In this document: one piece after another, positions 42,556-50,920 of the stretch
Layout: each line of letters opens with the position of its first letter
Numbering within the stretch: position 1 is the first letter of the stretch
From: Pseudopedobacter sp039918235
Lineage (GTDB): Bacteria > Bacteroidota > Bacteroidia > Sphingobacteriales > Sphingobacteriaceae
Direction: 5' to 3'
Assembly (NCBI GenBank): GCA_039918235.1
Contig: JBDSHZ010000157.1
Coordinates: forward strand, 46,175 to 110,174
Length of the DNA stretch: 64,000 bases
Program-made: the position numbers and the translations under genes
The notes under the pieces: model-generated
Database searches by the model: none
The model's input: only the letters and a program-made list of their open reading frames with translations
What the model was told of the DNA's origin: nothing

Positions 42556-43476
42556 TTAAGGTTGCGCATTATGCTCAAATACATTGGCCTCAATAAATAT
42601 ATGTTTAATCATTGGAAGCTGTGTTTTGATTTCTTTTTCCAACCTTCGGATTACGTCCGCTAGCTCATTACCTTCTAAATGTGTTTTAAACTGAATATCT
42701 ATGGCTAATAAAATCTCATCCGGACCTAACTGCATGGTGAGCGGAGGTTTAAGCTGATGAACGTCTTTATCTTCAGCTACAATGCTCTTAATCTGTTTAA
42801 GTATTTCTTTATGGGCACTTTCGCCAATCAATAAATTCCTGCTTTCTATCACCAAGAGTACTGCAACAATGGCCAAAAGCACACCTATTAGTATAGAAGC
42901 TGCCCCGTCAATCGTCGGGTTATGATAATAGTGACTTAAAAATACACCGGCTAAAGCAATGCCTAATCCGCATAATGCAGCCCCATCTTCAAAAATAACC
43001 ACAAAGGAAGAAGGGTCTTTACTTTGTCTCAGTTTCTTAAAAAAATCTCCTTTGCCTTCCTGTTTCAGAAAAGCTTTGATAGCGACAATAAAGGAGGCTC
43101 CTTCAAATATAATGGCAATGGCTAGAACGATGTAATTCCAAAAAGGACTGGTTAAAGGTTTCGGATCTTTTATATGCATTAATCCTTCATAAACAGACAT
43201 TCCGCCACCTAAGCCAAAGATTAACACCCCAACAATCAGCGACCAGAAATAAATTTCCTGTCCATGCCCAAAAGGATGGTTTTCATCTGCCGGTCTTTTA
43301 CTTCTGGAAATCCCAACCAGTAATAAAAGTTGGTTTCCAGAATCTACCGCACTGTGTATGCCTTCAGAAAGCATGGAAGAGCTACCGGTAATTGCAGCAG
43401 CTATAAATTTGATAATGGATATTCCGATATTGGCTGCCAGTGCCGCATATATGGAGATTTTTGAATTTGAAGTCAT
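42556..43476 (-). CDS. Cation diffusion facilitator family transporter
   Basis: A 306-residue CDF transporter with six predicted helices. Metal-site motifs are SEGIHSAVDSGNQ in TM2 and DGAALCGLG in TM5, with the C-terminal cytoplasmic domain after about residue 210 (VHQLKPPLTMQLGPDEILLAID). The HPFGHGQEIYFWS loop is typical. It probably exports divalent cations such as Zn, Co or Fe; specificity is not clear. It stands alone. Confidence 0.92.
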   Translation of the reverse strand: MTSNSKISIYAALAANIGISIIKFIAAAITGSSSMLSEGIHSAVDSGNQLLLLVGISRSKRPADENHPFGHGQEIYFWSLIVGVLIFGLGGGMSVYEGLMHIKDPKPLTSPFWNYIVLAIAIIFEGASFIVAIKAFLKQEGKGDFFKKLRQSKDPSSFVVIFEDGAALCGLGIALAGVFLSHYYHNPTIDGAASILIGVLLAIVAVLLVIESRNLLIGESAHKEILKQIKSIVAEDKDVHQLKPPLTMQLGPDEILLAIDIQFKTHLEGNELADVIRRLEKEIKTQLPMIKHIFIEANVFEHNAQP

Positions 43477-43772
43477 GCCTATTCTTTAATTGAATGAAGC
43501 GTTAAGCATAAGCAATGCCATGATTGACGATTCAACCAATTAGAGGTGTTTTTATTTAATTGATGAATTTTTTTTACTATTTAAAAATCCTTTTGAGATT
43601 AATTTAAAGGATGAAATGTTATTAGAAAATATTGAAAGCGAACATTATTAATGTATAAGCTTAAAAAGACACTAAAAATGATCCAAATGAACGAGTATTA
43701 CTTTTTATTATTAAGAATTTGATAGCTTTATCATTACCAGTTATATAAATATTTGTTATTTAAATTTAGCAT

Positions 43773-45239
43773 ATGGATAATGTTATTGAAAGCAAAAGGC
43801 TAGCGGAGGTAAATAAATTTTTAAAGCTCGATTTTAATTCAGCCGAGTTTCAGGATATTGTAGAATTGGCCGCACAGCTTTGTGATAAACCGGTTGCATT
43901 GATTACACTTTTAGACGATGAATCTAATTGGTTTAAAGTGAAATTTGGTACTGATATAGATGTAATGCCGAAGGAGACGTCTTTTTGTCAATATGGGATA
44001 CAACAAAACGATTTGTTAATTATTGCTGACACAAAAAAAGATGTTCGTTTTGTACATAATCCTTTAGTTAATGAAGCACCTCACTTAAGGTTTTATGCGG
44101 GTGCACCGTTAACACTTAACAACGGGTTAAAATTAGGTACATTATGCTTGTTTGATCAAAAACCAAATACACTTACTACCCTACAGCAGAAAACCCTCAC
44201 TATTTTAGCCAGACAGGCTACTTTTTTGATGGAGTTGCAAATGAGCCGTATCCAGCTTCAACAGCAAATACAGGAAATAGAAGCCAAAAACGATTCTTTA
44301 AATAAAATTGCCTTATTGCAGTCCCACCAGATCAGACAACCTTTAACTACGCTTATGGGCTTGGTTAATTTGGTAAAAGAAGATTCTGAGTCAGTAGATG
44401 AAAATTGGTTGCAGATGTTTGAAAGAGCAACGAATAATTTTGATAAAACTATTTATGATATCGTTGCAGAATCCATAGGGAGTAAAGATTTGAGGGCCAT
44501 CCGCTTCAATAAAATGGTAGAGGAAATTGAAGACTGTGCGATTCTGTTACTTGATGAAAATGGCACCGTTGAAAACTGGAACAAAGGAGCAGCCAAAATA
44601 AAGGGATACGCCTCATCAGAAGTCATCGGAAAGAATTTCAGCATTTTTTATACAGCAGAAGATGTAAAAAATAAGCGTCCGAATAAATTGATTAAAAAGG
44701 CAGAAAAATTGGGGGTTGCCAGAGACGAAGGCTGGCGTTTGCGAAAAGATGGGAGTAAGTTTTGGGGAAGTGTGGTAATTACTGCCATTCATAATGATCA
44801 TCATAAAGTGATTGGCTTCACTAAATTAACTAGAGACCTCACTAATATTAAAGAGGCTGAAGAAGAAAAGCTTATTTCTGCAGATATGTATCACCTGATG
44901 GCTGAACAGATCAGCAAATTCATCCGTGTAGGTGGTTGGGAAATAAATTTAGAAAATAACACGTTATCATGGACCTCAATGACCAAAAAAATTCATGAAG
45001 TACCACAGGAGTATGTTCCAGATGTAAATACAGCATTAAATTTTTATAAAGAAGGATCTAGTAGAATCAATATTTCTGAGGCAATAAAACAAGCCATTGA
45101 AACAGGAAAAGGTTGGGACCTTGAATTGGAAATTATCACAGAAAAAGGAAAAGAGGTGAAGGTAAGAGCTATTGGGAAATCTAACTATAAAGATGGTAAT
45201 TGTAACAGGGTGTATGGCATATTTCTGGAAATTAGCTAA
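43773..45239 (+). CDS. GAF-PAS sensor protein lacking a histidine kinase catalytic domain
   Basis: A 488-residue cytoplasmic sensor. A GAF domain fills about 20-160 (CDKPVALITLLDDESNWFK, FYAGAPLTLNNG). A HisKA-like helix pair with SHQIRQPLTTLMGLVNLV follows at about 183-245. Then a PAS domain (about 260-370; VENWNKGAAKIKGYASSEVIGKNF is split) and a second PAS-like domain to the end (WEINLENNTLSWTSMTKK). There is no HATPase domain, and no coding sequence continues after the stop. It might regulate by protein contact or be a truncated kinase. Confidence 0.85.
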   Translation: MDNVIESKRLAEVNKFLKLDFNSAEFQDIVELAAQLCDKPVALITLLDDESNWFKVKFGTDIDVMPKETSFCQYGIQQNDLLIIADTKKDVRFVHNPLVNEAPHLRFYAGAPLTLNNGLKLGTLCLFDQKPNTLTTLQQKTLTILARQATFLMELQMSRIQLQQQIQEIEAKNDSLNKIALLQSHQIRQPLTTLMGLVNLVKEDSESVDENWLQMFERATNNFDKTIYDIVAESIGSKDLRAIRFNKMVEEIEDCAILLLDENGTVENWNKGAAKIKGYASSEVIGKNFSIFYTAEDVKNKRPNKLIKKAEKLGVARDEGWRLRKDGSKFWGSVVITAIHNDHHKVIGFTKLTRDLTNIKEAEEEKLISADMYHLMAEQISKFIRVGGWEINLENNTLSWTSMTKKIHEVPQEYVPDVNTALNFYKEGSSRINISEAIKQAIETGKGWDLELEIITEKGKEVKVRAIGKSNYKDGNCNRVYGIFLEIS

Positions 45240-45303
45240 ATCAAACTTTAGTATTGTTTAAGATAAATATAGCAGCTTGCCTTTAATATAAATAATAATG
45301 TGA

Positions 45304-45840
45304 TTATTTAATTGTAGTTAGCTTCTCCAATTCATAAACGATGTTATTTTTATTGTCTTCATCTTTTTTGCCTTTAATAATTTTGAAGCTATTTCTTTCC
45401 AATAGATTTTTGGAAAGGTTATTTTCACCATGCGTATAAGCTTCTATTGAATCAAGGTTCAGACTTTTAAATCCAAACTCAATAATACTTTTTAAAGACT
45501 CATCCATTATTCCCTTCCCTTGGAATTTAGGATTTAAATCATATCCAACTTCTGCAGTTTTGAAGTCTTCAGAGAAATGCCATAAGCAAATGCTGCCCAT
45601 CATTTCATCATTGCTTTTTTCTGTAATGATCCAATATAATATTTCCTCTTTTTCTATTCCTTTAGTTATCCTTGCTATAAATCCCAACGCTTTTAATTTA
45701 GTTTCCGCACTGGCTCTGTTAACAAACTTATTCACTTGCTTATCAGAACGGAGATAAGAAATCATTTCCCAGTCTTCGTGTTTCGGCTTTCTTAGCAATA
45801 ATCTTTCAGTTTCTATTTCAGAAAATCTATTTAGTTCCAT
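45304..45840 (-). CDS. GNAT-family N-acetyltransferase (RimJ/RimL-like)
   Basis: A 178-residue acetyltransferase: ETERLLLRKPKHEDWEMI at the start, then AEVGYDLNPKFQGKGIMDESL, the acetyl-CoA binding segment (Q/R-x-x-G-x-G/A as FQGKGI), and LNLDSIEAYTHGENNLSKNLLE. Members acetylate ribosomal proteins or small amines. The ATG at 45840 is chosen over an upstream TTG. Confidence 0.87.
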   Translation of the reverse strand: MELNRFSEIETERLLLRKPKHEDWEMISYLRSDKQVNKFVNRASAETKLKALGFIARITKGIEKEEILYWIITEKSNDEMMGSICLWHFSEDFKTAEVGYDLNPKFQGKGIMDESLKSIIEFGFKSLNLDSIEAYTHGENNLSKNLLERNSFKIIKGKKDEDNKNNIVYELEKLTTIK

Positions 45841-45960
45841 TTGTATTTGCAATTAGCCCTAATTTGATGCAAGTATCATCATTCAGAGTTTAAACTCGTT
45901 TATTGTTTTAGATGGCTTTGAGCACTTTTTTACGTTTTCTCCTTCATCTCTACTTGTAGC

Positions 45961-45997
45961 TATACTCACGCTATACTGAAGGTATACTCATGCTATA
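45961..45997. repeat. Direct repeat of TATACTCAYGCTATA
   Basis: Two 15-base units (45961-45975 and 45983-45997) differ at one base, with a period of 22. They lie between two GNAT genes, downstream of the one at 46088. This could be two operator half-sites or a chance repeat. Confidence 0.4.
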
Positions 45998-46087
45998 GGA
46001 GTATTAATAAACTTTGGATGTATCCAGTAATTTTTGAAAAGCCTTATTAAGCTGAACGCTGTCCACAACTAAACCTGCCTTATTTTT

Positions 46088-46552
46088 TTAAGTTAAATTG
46101 ATTTTATAAGATAAGAAGTCTGCGTTAGGAACCTGCTTTTCAAAACCGATTGTTTCATAAAGCCTTTGCGCATGGTAATTATCTGTTGCTGTTGAAAGTT
46201 CTACATGATTAGCATTATCGTCTTTTACAAATGTTAGAACACGATGTATAAGGTTTTCGCCAATACCTCTATTTCTGTAGTTTTCATCAACATATAAGTC
46301 GTTTAGCACCCATATTTTTATTGCTTTTCCTGAAGAAAATTTAGGGTAAAGCTGTGTGAAACCTGTGGGAACGATTTTTTCATTCTCTTTAGTAGTGGCC
46401 ACAAAAATTACCGACTCATTGTTTTTTAGTCGGTCAGTAATGAATTTCCTACAAAGCTCCATGTTAGAAGGTTGCTTGTAAAAAATTCTATATTTATTGA
46501 AAAGGTCAATTACCAATGAGCTTTCAGAATGATCTATTTTGATTATATCCAT
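46088..46552 (-). CDS. GNAT-family N-acetyltransferase
   Basis: A 154-residue acetyltransferase. The acetyl-CoA loop is RNRGIGENLIHRVL, followed by HVELSTATDNYHAQRLYETIGF, a typical beta-strand/helix pair. The N-terminal DIIKIDHSE and long first helix match small GNATs that acetylate amino sugars, antibiotics or proteins; the substrate is unknown. It lies downstream of the serine hydrolase gene on the same strand. Confidence 0.88.
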   Translation of the reverse strand: MDIIKIDHSESSLVIDLFNKYRIFYKQPSNMELCRKFITDRLKNNESVIFVATTKENEKIVPTGFTQLYPKFSSGKAIKIWVLNDLYVDENYRNRGIGENLIHRVLTFVKDDNANHVELSTATDNYHAQRLYETIGFEKQVPNADFLSYKINLT

Positions 46553-46637
46553 TTTTTTGTAATCCAGTTGTGTTAAAATTTAACTTAGCGTTTTAGCTTT
46601 TCTAAGTTGAGAAAATCTAAACACAAATATCGCAATT

Positions 46638-46659
46638 TGAAAAACCCTTTTTAGGGGTT
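46638..46659 (-). terminator. Weak terminator candidate after the serine hydrolase gene
   Basis: On the minus strand AACCC pairs with GGGTT around a short A-rich loop and is followed by TTTC, about 20-40 bases after the stop codon at 46677. The stem is only five bases. Confidence 0.35.
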
Positions 46660-46676
46660 CGTTGATATCGAGTTTG

Positions 46677-47753
46677 TTACTTTATTAATGCATTAATTTT
46701 TTCCCACAGTGCATCGTCAAAACCAGATACTGCGAAACTTGGATTTGCAGGGTCGGATGCATCTCCCATTCTTATTACGACCATGTTTTTGCTTGGTATG
46801 ACATAAATTCGTTGATCACTTGCACCCATCGCGGCATACATATCAGCAGGTGCATTTGAAACTAATGAACCTTGAAATATTTTTCGAATACCAGGAACCA
46901 TATATTTTGTTTTGCCATTTAACCACCATAAATAACCATATGCAGGGTTGATTTCTTGTGAAGAATTGATAGCAGCATTAAAATAAGATTCATTTATGAG
47001 CTGTTCATTATTCCATTTTCCTTTGTTCAATGCCAAGAGTCCAAATCTTGCCATGCTTCTTGTTGTACTATGGTAAATGGTGTAAATTGTTCCGAAATTC
47101 CAAAATCCATCCATTCCTATTTTGTTCTTAATCTTTTCGTTAAAATAGTTTTCAAACGGTTTATTGGTAGCAGTGGCAACCACATCAGTTAATTTTTGAA
47201 AAATATTACTATAAGCCCATCTACTCCCGGCATCGGAAACATAAGTTAAATTTTGTTTAATAACATATTCTTTTGTATCATCATTACCTGCTGTCATTGT
47301 CAGTAAATTTTTCACGGTAATTAAATTTTCTTTTGCCAATGGCATACTCGTCCATTCTGTTCCCAAATAATCTGAAGCTTTATTGTTAATGTTCAATAAT
47401 CCCTCTTGTTGGGCAATTCCAGTTGTTGTGCTTACTAAAGTTTTACCAGCACTATTCCATTCCCAAGTTGCCGTTGCATTGTGTCCGTTATAATAAGATT
47501 CCATTACAATTCTTCCATTTACAAGTATCATAAATGATTTTGTGTTTTTCTGAATAAGAAAATCGTTAAGCGACTGTACAGCGGATTGGTTCCAATTTAA
47601 ACTTGAAAGTGATTTGGTTTCCCAAGTAGCGCTTGTATTGGGTGGAAAATACATCGATTCAGTTGTTGAAGGTTGTATAGCATCATTATTTTTACTACAA
47701 CTGGAAATTGACAGCATTAGCAACACTAAATAGGTAAAATACTTCTTCATCAT
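46677..47753 (-). CDS. Beta-lactamase class C-like serine hydrolase lipoprotein
   Basis: A 358-residue exported protein (lipobox ISSCS, Cys at about 19). The serine-hydrolase motifs are SAGK (SXXK, near residue 95) and YSN (about 201), as in class C beta-lactamase/DD-peptidase relatives; a third motif is not clear. The family includes esterases and peptidases, so lactam hydrolysis is not implied. It is preceded on its 5' side by the attC-like palindrome at 47828-47956, so it is the next possible cassette cargo on the minus strand. Confidence 0.88.
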   Translation of the reverse strand: MMKKYFTYLVLLMLSISSCSKNNDAIQPSTTESMYFPPNTSATWETKSLSSLNWNQSAVQSLNDFLIQKNTKSFMILVNGRIVMESYYNGHNATATWEWNSAGKTLVSTTTGIAQQEGLLNINNKASDYLGTEWTSMPLAKENLITVKNLLTMTAGNDDTKEYVIKQNLTYVSDAGSRWAYSNIFQKLTDVVATATNKPFENYFNEKIKNKIGMDGFWNFGTIYTIYHSTTRSMARFGLLALNKGKWNNEQLINESYFNAAINSSQEINPAYGYLWWLNGKTKYMVPGIRKIFQGSLVSNAPADMYAAMGASDQRIYVIPSKNMVVIRMGDASDPANPSFAVSGFDDALWEKINALIK

Positions 47754-47827
47754 TTTGGGTTTTTCTTAACTAGACAAGTTATTCCCAAAATGGTTTAATT
47801 TTAGTTAGATACATTTTCAGAATGACG

Positions 47828-47956
47828 GTTAACGTGTCGCGGCTTCAAGAAGAGGAGAACTTTGTTACTTAGTACTTTCCGCCAAGATAAAATTTCTTGC
47901 GAAATGAAAATATGAATTTATCAGAATTCTCGCCACTTTTTGAAACCGCTATTAAC
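47828..47956 (-). repeat. attC-like imperfect palindrome after the monooxygenase gene
   Basis: GCGGCTTCAAGAAGAGGAGAA (47839-47859; 21 bases, quoted only in position and ends GCGGCTTC...GAGAA) pairs with 47927-47949 (ends TTCTCGCC...ACCGC) with two small gaps. The minus strand has GTTAAC at the far end (47833-47828), near the R' core GTTRRRY; the near end overlaps the monooxygenase stop and is less regular. It resembles the elements at 4431 and 49865. Confidence 0.5.
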
Positions 47957-49071
47957 TACAGTTGTTTATAATGTGTTCCTTTATTTCTTGTGTTTATTGC
48001 TTCTTGCGTTTCAGGCATTAAAAAATTGATTCCATCAAATACTGTTTCTTGTAGGGTTTCAACTATTGGTCGAAAATCTTCATTATATTTTTGAAAAGCA
48101 ATTTTATAATCTGCATTTTCCACCATAGCATCTGCTAATGCTAAAGCACCCTGCATTGCCAGTGTACTTCCCATTCCTGTTGGAAAAGCTGGTGCATAAC
48201 CTGCATCTCCAATTAATGCTACTCTTCCCTTTGTCCACGAAGGCATTTTTATTTGACATCCTTGACTAAGATAAAAATTTTCACTTTCTTTTATTTCTTC
48301 AATAAGTTGTGGAACTTTCCATCCAACGCCTTCAAAAGCATCTATTACTATTTTCTTTTGAGCTTCAACATCTCTATAATTATAAGTTATAATTTCCTGC
48401 GTTTTAAATGTCATAATTATATCTGCTACTTCAATATTGTAACAATATATTGCTGACATTGTATTTGGCGTATTATACATTTGACAATAATTTTTCTTCC
48501 CCAAACTTATATCACCTTTAAAAATTGAAAAATAAAAATTAAGGAAATGCGAAAAGTCTTCCTCTGGTCCAAAAACGAACCTACGAATACCTGAGTGAAT
48601 GCCATCAGCACCAATTACAAAATCAAATTCTTCTATGGTTTTGTCATTAAATGTTACAGTCACCTTGTCCTCATCTTGTTCAATGGCGGTAACGTGGCTA
48701 TTAAATTTATACTTAACATTGTCGTGGGCTACTGAATAAAGAATTTTTACTAAGTCATCTCTTCTAATTTCGATATCATCTGGACATAATGCACCAATGT
48801 CCTCTACTAGCATTAAACCTTGAAATTCATCGTTTGCATTAACAAATTCCAGTCCTTTAGTGGGTACTTTTGCTTCTTTCAAATTCTCTAGAATCCCCAT
48901 TCTCTGAGCTGTATCTAGTGCATTGCCACGAACATCAACAGGAGTCCCACCTAAACGCGGAGCATTGCCTATTTCTACAACGGTTACTTCGTATCCATTG
49001 CGATTCATAAAATGAGCCATTGTCAATCCTGCAATGCTCGCTCCTGAAATTAATACTGATTTCTTTTTCAT
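47956..49071 (-). CDS. FAD-dependent monooxygenase, PHBH-fold (TetX-like group)
   Basis: A 371-residue flavoprotein. The dinucleotide loop is SGASIAGLTMAHFMNRNGY at residues 9-27, with a second FAD motif VIGADGIHSGIRRFVF and GDAGYAPAFPTGMGSTLAMQGA near the C-terminus. The protein is shorter than phenol hydroxylases but normal for small aromatic or tetracycline-type monooxygenases. Substrate is unknown. The TetR-family gene lies upstream on the same strand, with an operator at 49094-49111 just before this start, so it is probably controlled by that repressor. The stop lies at the edge of an attC-like palindrome. Confidence 0.88.
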   Translation of the reverse strand: MKKKSVLISGASIAGLTMAHFMNRNGYEVTVVEIGNAPRLGGTPVDVRGNALDTAQRMGILENLKEAKVPTKGLEFVNANDEFQGLMLVEDIGALCPDDIEIRRDDLVKILYSVAHDNVKYKFNSHVTAIEQDEDKVTVTFNDKTIEEFDFVIGADGIHSGIRRFVFGPEEDFSHFLNFYFSIFKGDISLGKKNYCQMYNTPNTMSAIYCYNIEVADIIMTFKTQEIITYNYRDVEAQKKIVIDAFEGVGWKVPQLIEEIKESENFYLSQGCQIKMPSWTKGRVALIGDAGYAPAFPTGMGSTLAMQGALALADAMVENADYKIAFQKYNEDFRPIVETLQETVFDGINFLMPETQEAINTRNKGTHYKQL

Positions 49072-49093
49072 TTTAAGTAATTATTTAATTATT

Positions 49094-49111
49094 ATTCCGA
49101 CCGTTCGGTAT
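49094..49111. promoter_or_regulatory. TetR-type operator upstream of the monooxygenase
   Basis: ATTCCGACCGTTCGGTAT is a near-palindrome with half-sites ATACCGA/TCGGAAT. It shares CCGACCGTTYGGTAT with the site upstream of the tetR gene. It lies 23 bases before the monooxygenase ATG. Confidence 0.8.
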
Positions 49112-49130
49112 GTTTTTTTTGAAATTTTTT

Positions 49131-49727
49131 TTATTGTAAAAGTTTATAGAGACTATCCAATATTTTTATAGTTTCTATCTTTATCTTTGAAATTTTATTT
49201 TGCGTAATCAAGTTTGTAGCCAGTCCGTCAGAAACATAGATAAACATTTTAGCTATTTCTTTACTTGAAATTGTTGATTTTATTTCTGAATTTTGCTTTG
49301 CAATGTCTATGATTTTTATCCAGGCTTCCATTTCTCTATGCTGTTCATTATCAAAAAGTTTTGCAAAAGAGGGAATCAATCGCAAAGCATCAAAAATAAG
49401 ATTGTAATGGTTTTGGGTAAATGCCGTGTTACTTTCTATCGCTTCATCAACTTTGTTATTTACATTTAATAAATTGTTAATCCAATTACCGTAAAACTCT
49501 TTTAAGGATGTAGTAGAAAGTGTATCGTAATTATTAATTCTTTTCGCATTGTAAAAATTTAAAGCTACTTCTTCAAATATCTGTTCTTTACTATCAAAAT
49601 AATGATAAAAAGCTCCTTTAGAAAGCCCAGCACTTTCCACTAATTCTTTCATAGTAACTTCCTTAAACCCTTTTTGTAAAAAAAGATTAGTAGCTTTAAT
49701 TATGATATATTCTCTGGTGTCTGCCAT
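49131..49727 (-). CDS. TetR/AcrR-family transcriptional repressor
   Basis: A 198-residue regulator. The N-terminal helix-turn-helix reads FKEVTMKELVESAGLSKGAFYHYFDSKEQIF, with a ligand-binding domain of helices behind it. The ATG at 49727 gives the usual MADTREYIIIKATNLFLQ start; the upstream extension to 49781 crosses the operator and is unlikely to be coding. It probably represses its own promoter and the monooxygenase, since near-identical operators precede both. Confidence 0.9.
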   Translation of the reverse strand: MADTREYIIIKATNLFLQKGFKEVTMKELVESAGLSKGAFYHYFDSKEQIFEEVALNFYNAKRINNYDTLSTTSLKEFYGNWINNLLNVNNKVDEAIESNTAFTQNHYNLIFDALRLIPSFAKLFDNEQHREMEAWIKIIDIAKQNSEIKSTISSKEIAKMFIYVSDGLATNLITQNKISKIKIETIKILDSLYKLLQ

Positions 49728-49740
49728 TTTTAAAATTTCA

Positions 49741-49758
49741 ATACCGACCGTTTGGTAT
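49741..49758. promoter_or_regulatory. TetR-type operator upstream of the tetR gene
   Basis: ATACCGACCGTTTGGTAT is a near-palindrome, 13 bases upstream of the repressor's ATG, and it shares a core with the operator at 49094-49111. Confidence 0.8.
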
Positions 49759-49864
49759 GCAAATGTAAACAAATTTTTCAATTAACAGTTTTTTATCAAA
49801 AATTTATCTGGAAATCGGTTTGTCTAGATGATATGTTGATGGGGCTCCGTTTTTTGTACAATTA

Positions 49865-50000
49865 CCGATAACGGTTGGCAGCTACCCGAAGGGTGGGATT
49901 TTTACCACTGAACTTCGTTCGGAGAACTGAACTTTCGGCTGGCACAAATGTGTCTGCGAAGAATGAAACCACGCCTTTTGGGTAGGTGCTGTTAGCGGTT
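49865..50000 (-). repeat. attC-like imperfect palindrome after the DHFR-fold gene
   Basis: CAGCTACCCGAAGGGTGGG (49879-49897) pairs with 49969-49991 (CCACGCC...GGTAGGTGCTG) with a three-base bulge. Minus-strand ends are CCGCTAAC (49998-49991) and GTTATCG (from 49872), similar in layout to integron attC. It separates the DHFR-fold gene from the tetR-monooxygenase unit. Confidence 0.55.
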
Positions 50001-50015
50001 CGGTTTTTTGTCTTT

Positions 50016-50570
50016 TCAATTTTGTTTGAGTTCATAGTTCAATACGCTAATTCCACATTCAAAACCAATTGCCTTTTTTAGTTGCAAGTCTGAATGCGTT
50101 ATATTTTTAAATATAGTCTTTCCGTTTCCAAGAAGTGTTGGGTTTACTAAAAAGTGAAATTCGTCAATAAGTTTATGTTGAATAAGGCTGGCAACAAAGT
50201 CAGCACCACCATATACAATAATGTCCTTACCTTCTTGTTTTTTAAGTTTTGTTATTTCGTCAACTAAATTTCCTGTCGCCAAGGTAGTATTTGTCCATTC
50301 TAATTGTTTAAGTGTCTTTGTAAAAACTATTTTGGGTAATTTATTTATGTTTTCTGCTCCTTCTTCTTCTGGGTGTGTTGACCAATAAGGAATAAAGCCT
50401 TCGGCAAGTTTTCTACCTAAAATAATACAGTCAACTGTGTCAGTTAATTGTCTGATATAGTCTTTTAATTGTCCGTCCCAATTCCATTGCATCCAATCCA
50501 TTTCGTCATTTAGTCCAGCGATATAGCCGTCAACCGACATTTGAATTTGTAATTTTATTTTCCGTCCCAT
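50016..50570 (-). CDS. Dihydrofolate reductase-fold protein (RibD C-terminal family)
   Basis: A 184-residue protein of the RibD_C/DHFR-like fold: IKLQIQMSVDGYIAG at the start, ILGRKLAEGFIPYW and IIVYGGADFVASLIQHKLIDEF later. This branch is diverse (reductases for pyrimidine, unknown substrates) and is not classical DHFR; trimethoprim resistance is not implied. It is bracketed by a GTTAGC core at 50615-50608 and the attC-like palindrome at 49865-50000, so it looks like single-gene cassette cargo. Confidence 0.85.
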   Translation of the reverse strand: MGRKIKLQIQMSVDGYIAGLNDEMDWMQWNWDGQLKDYIRQLTDTVDCIILGRKLAEGFIPYWSTHPEEEGAENINKLPKIVFTKTLKQLEWTNTTLATGNLVDEITKLKKQEGKDIIVYGGADFVASLIQHKLIDEFHFLVNPTLLGNGKTIFKNITHSDLQLKKAIGFECGISVLNYELKQN

Positions 50571-50920
50571 TTTAGTCTGTTTTTATTGTCTGCGTCGTTT
50601 AAGCTGACCGCTAACTTAAATATATATAATATTAACCTTCAGTAATACTCCTGATTTCTGTTGTGTTAACGAAGTCTTCTTAAGCCTTAGCTAATATGAT
50701 ATTTCTTTGGACATATATTTCTAAAGACTTGATGACATTTGAGAGCTAACTTGATTTTATTTGCTTTGAAAACAAAATTTTGATAAATTAAATTATTATT
50801 AAATCCGCTCAAATCTATCCCACTAAATAAAATCCCACAACAATTTATAATATCTCACGCTTTTGACTATTTTTAGCCAGTTTTTAAAAAGAGTATAAAA
50901 AGTTTAATTCTAATCAAAAA
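50571..50920. other. Non-coding 350-bp stretch with a GTTAGC core
   Basis: No gene is visible. Reading the minus strand, GTTAGCGG occurs at 50615-50608, with TCAGC after it, like the end of an attC site; a matching palindrome arm is not seen on the other side. The rest up to lysC is AT-rich with no clear promoter. Confidence 0.45.
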
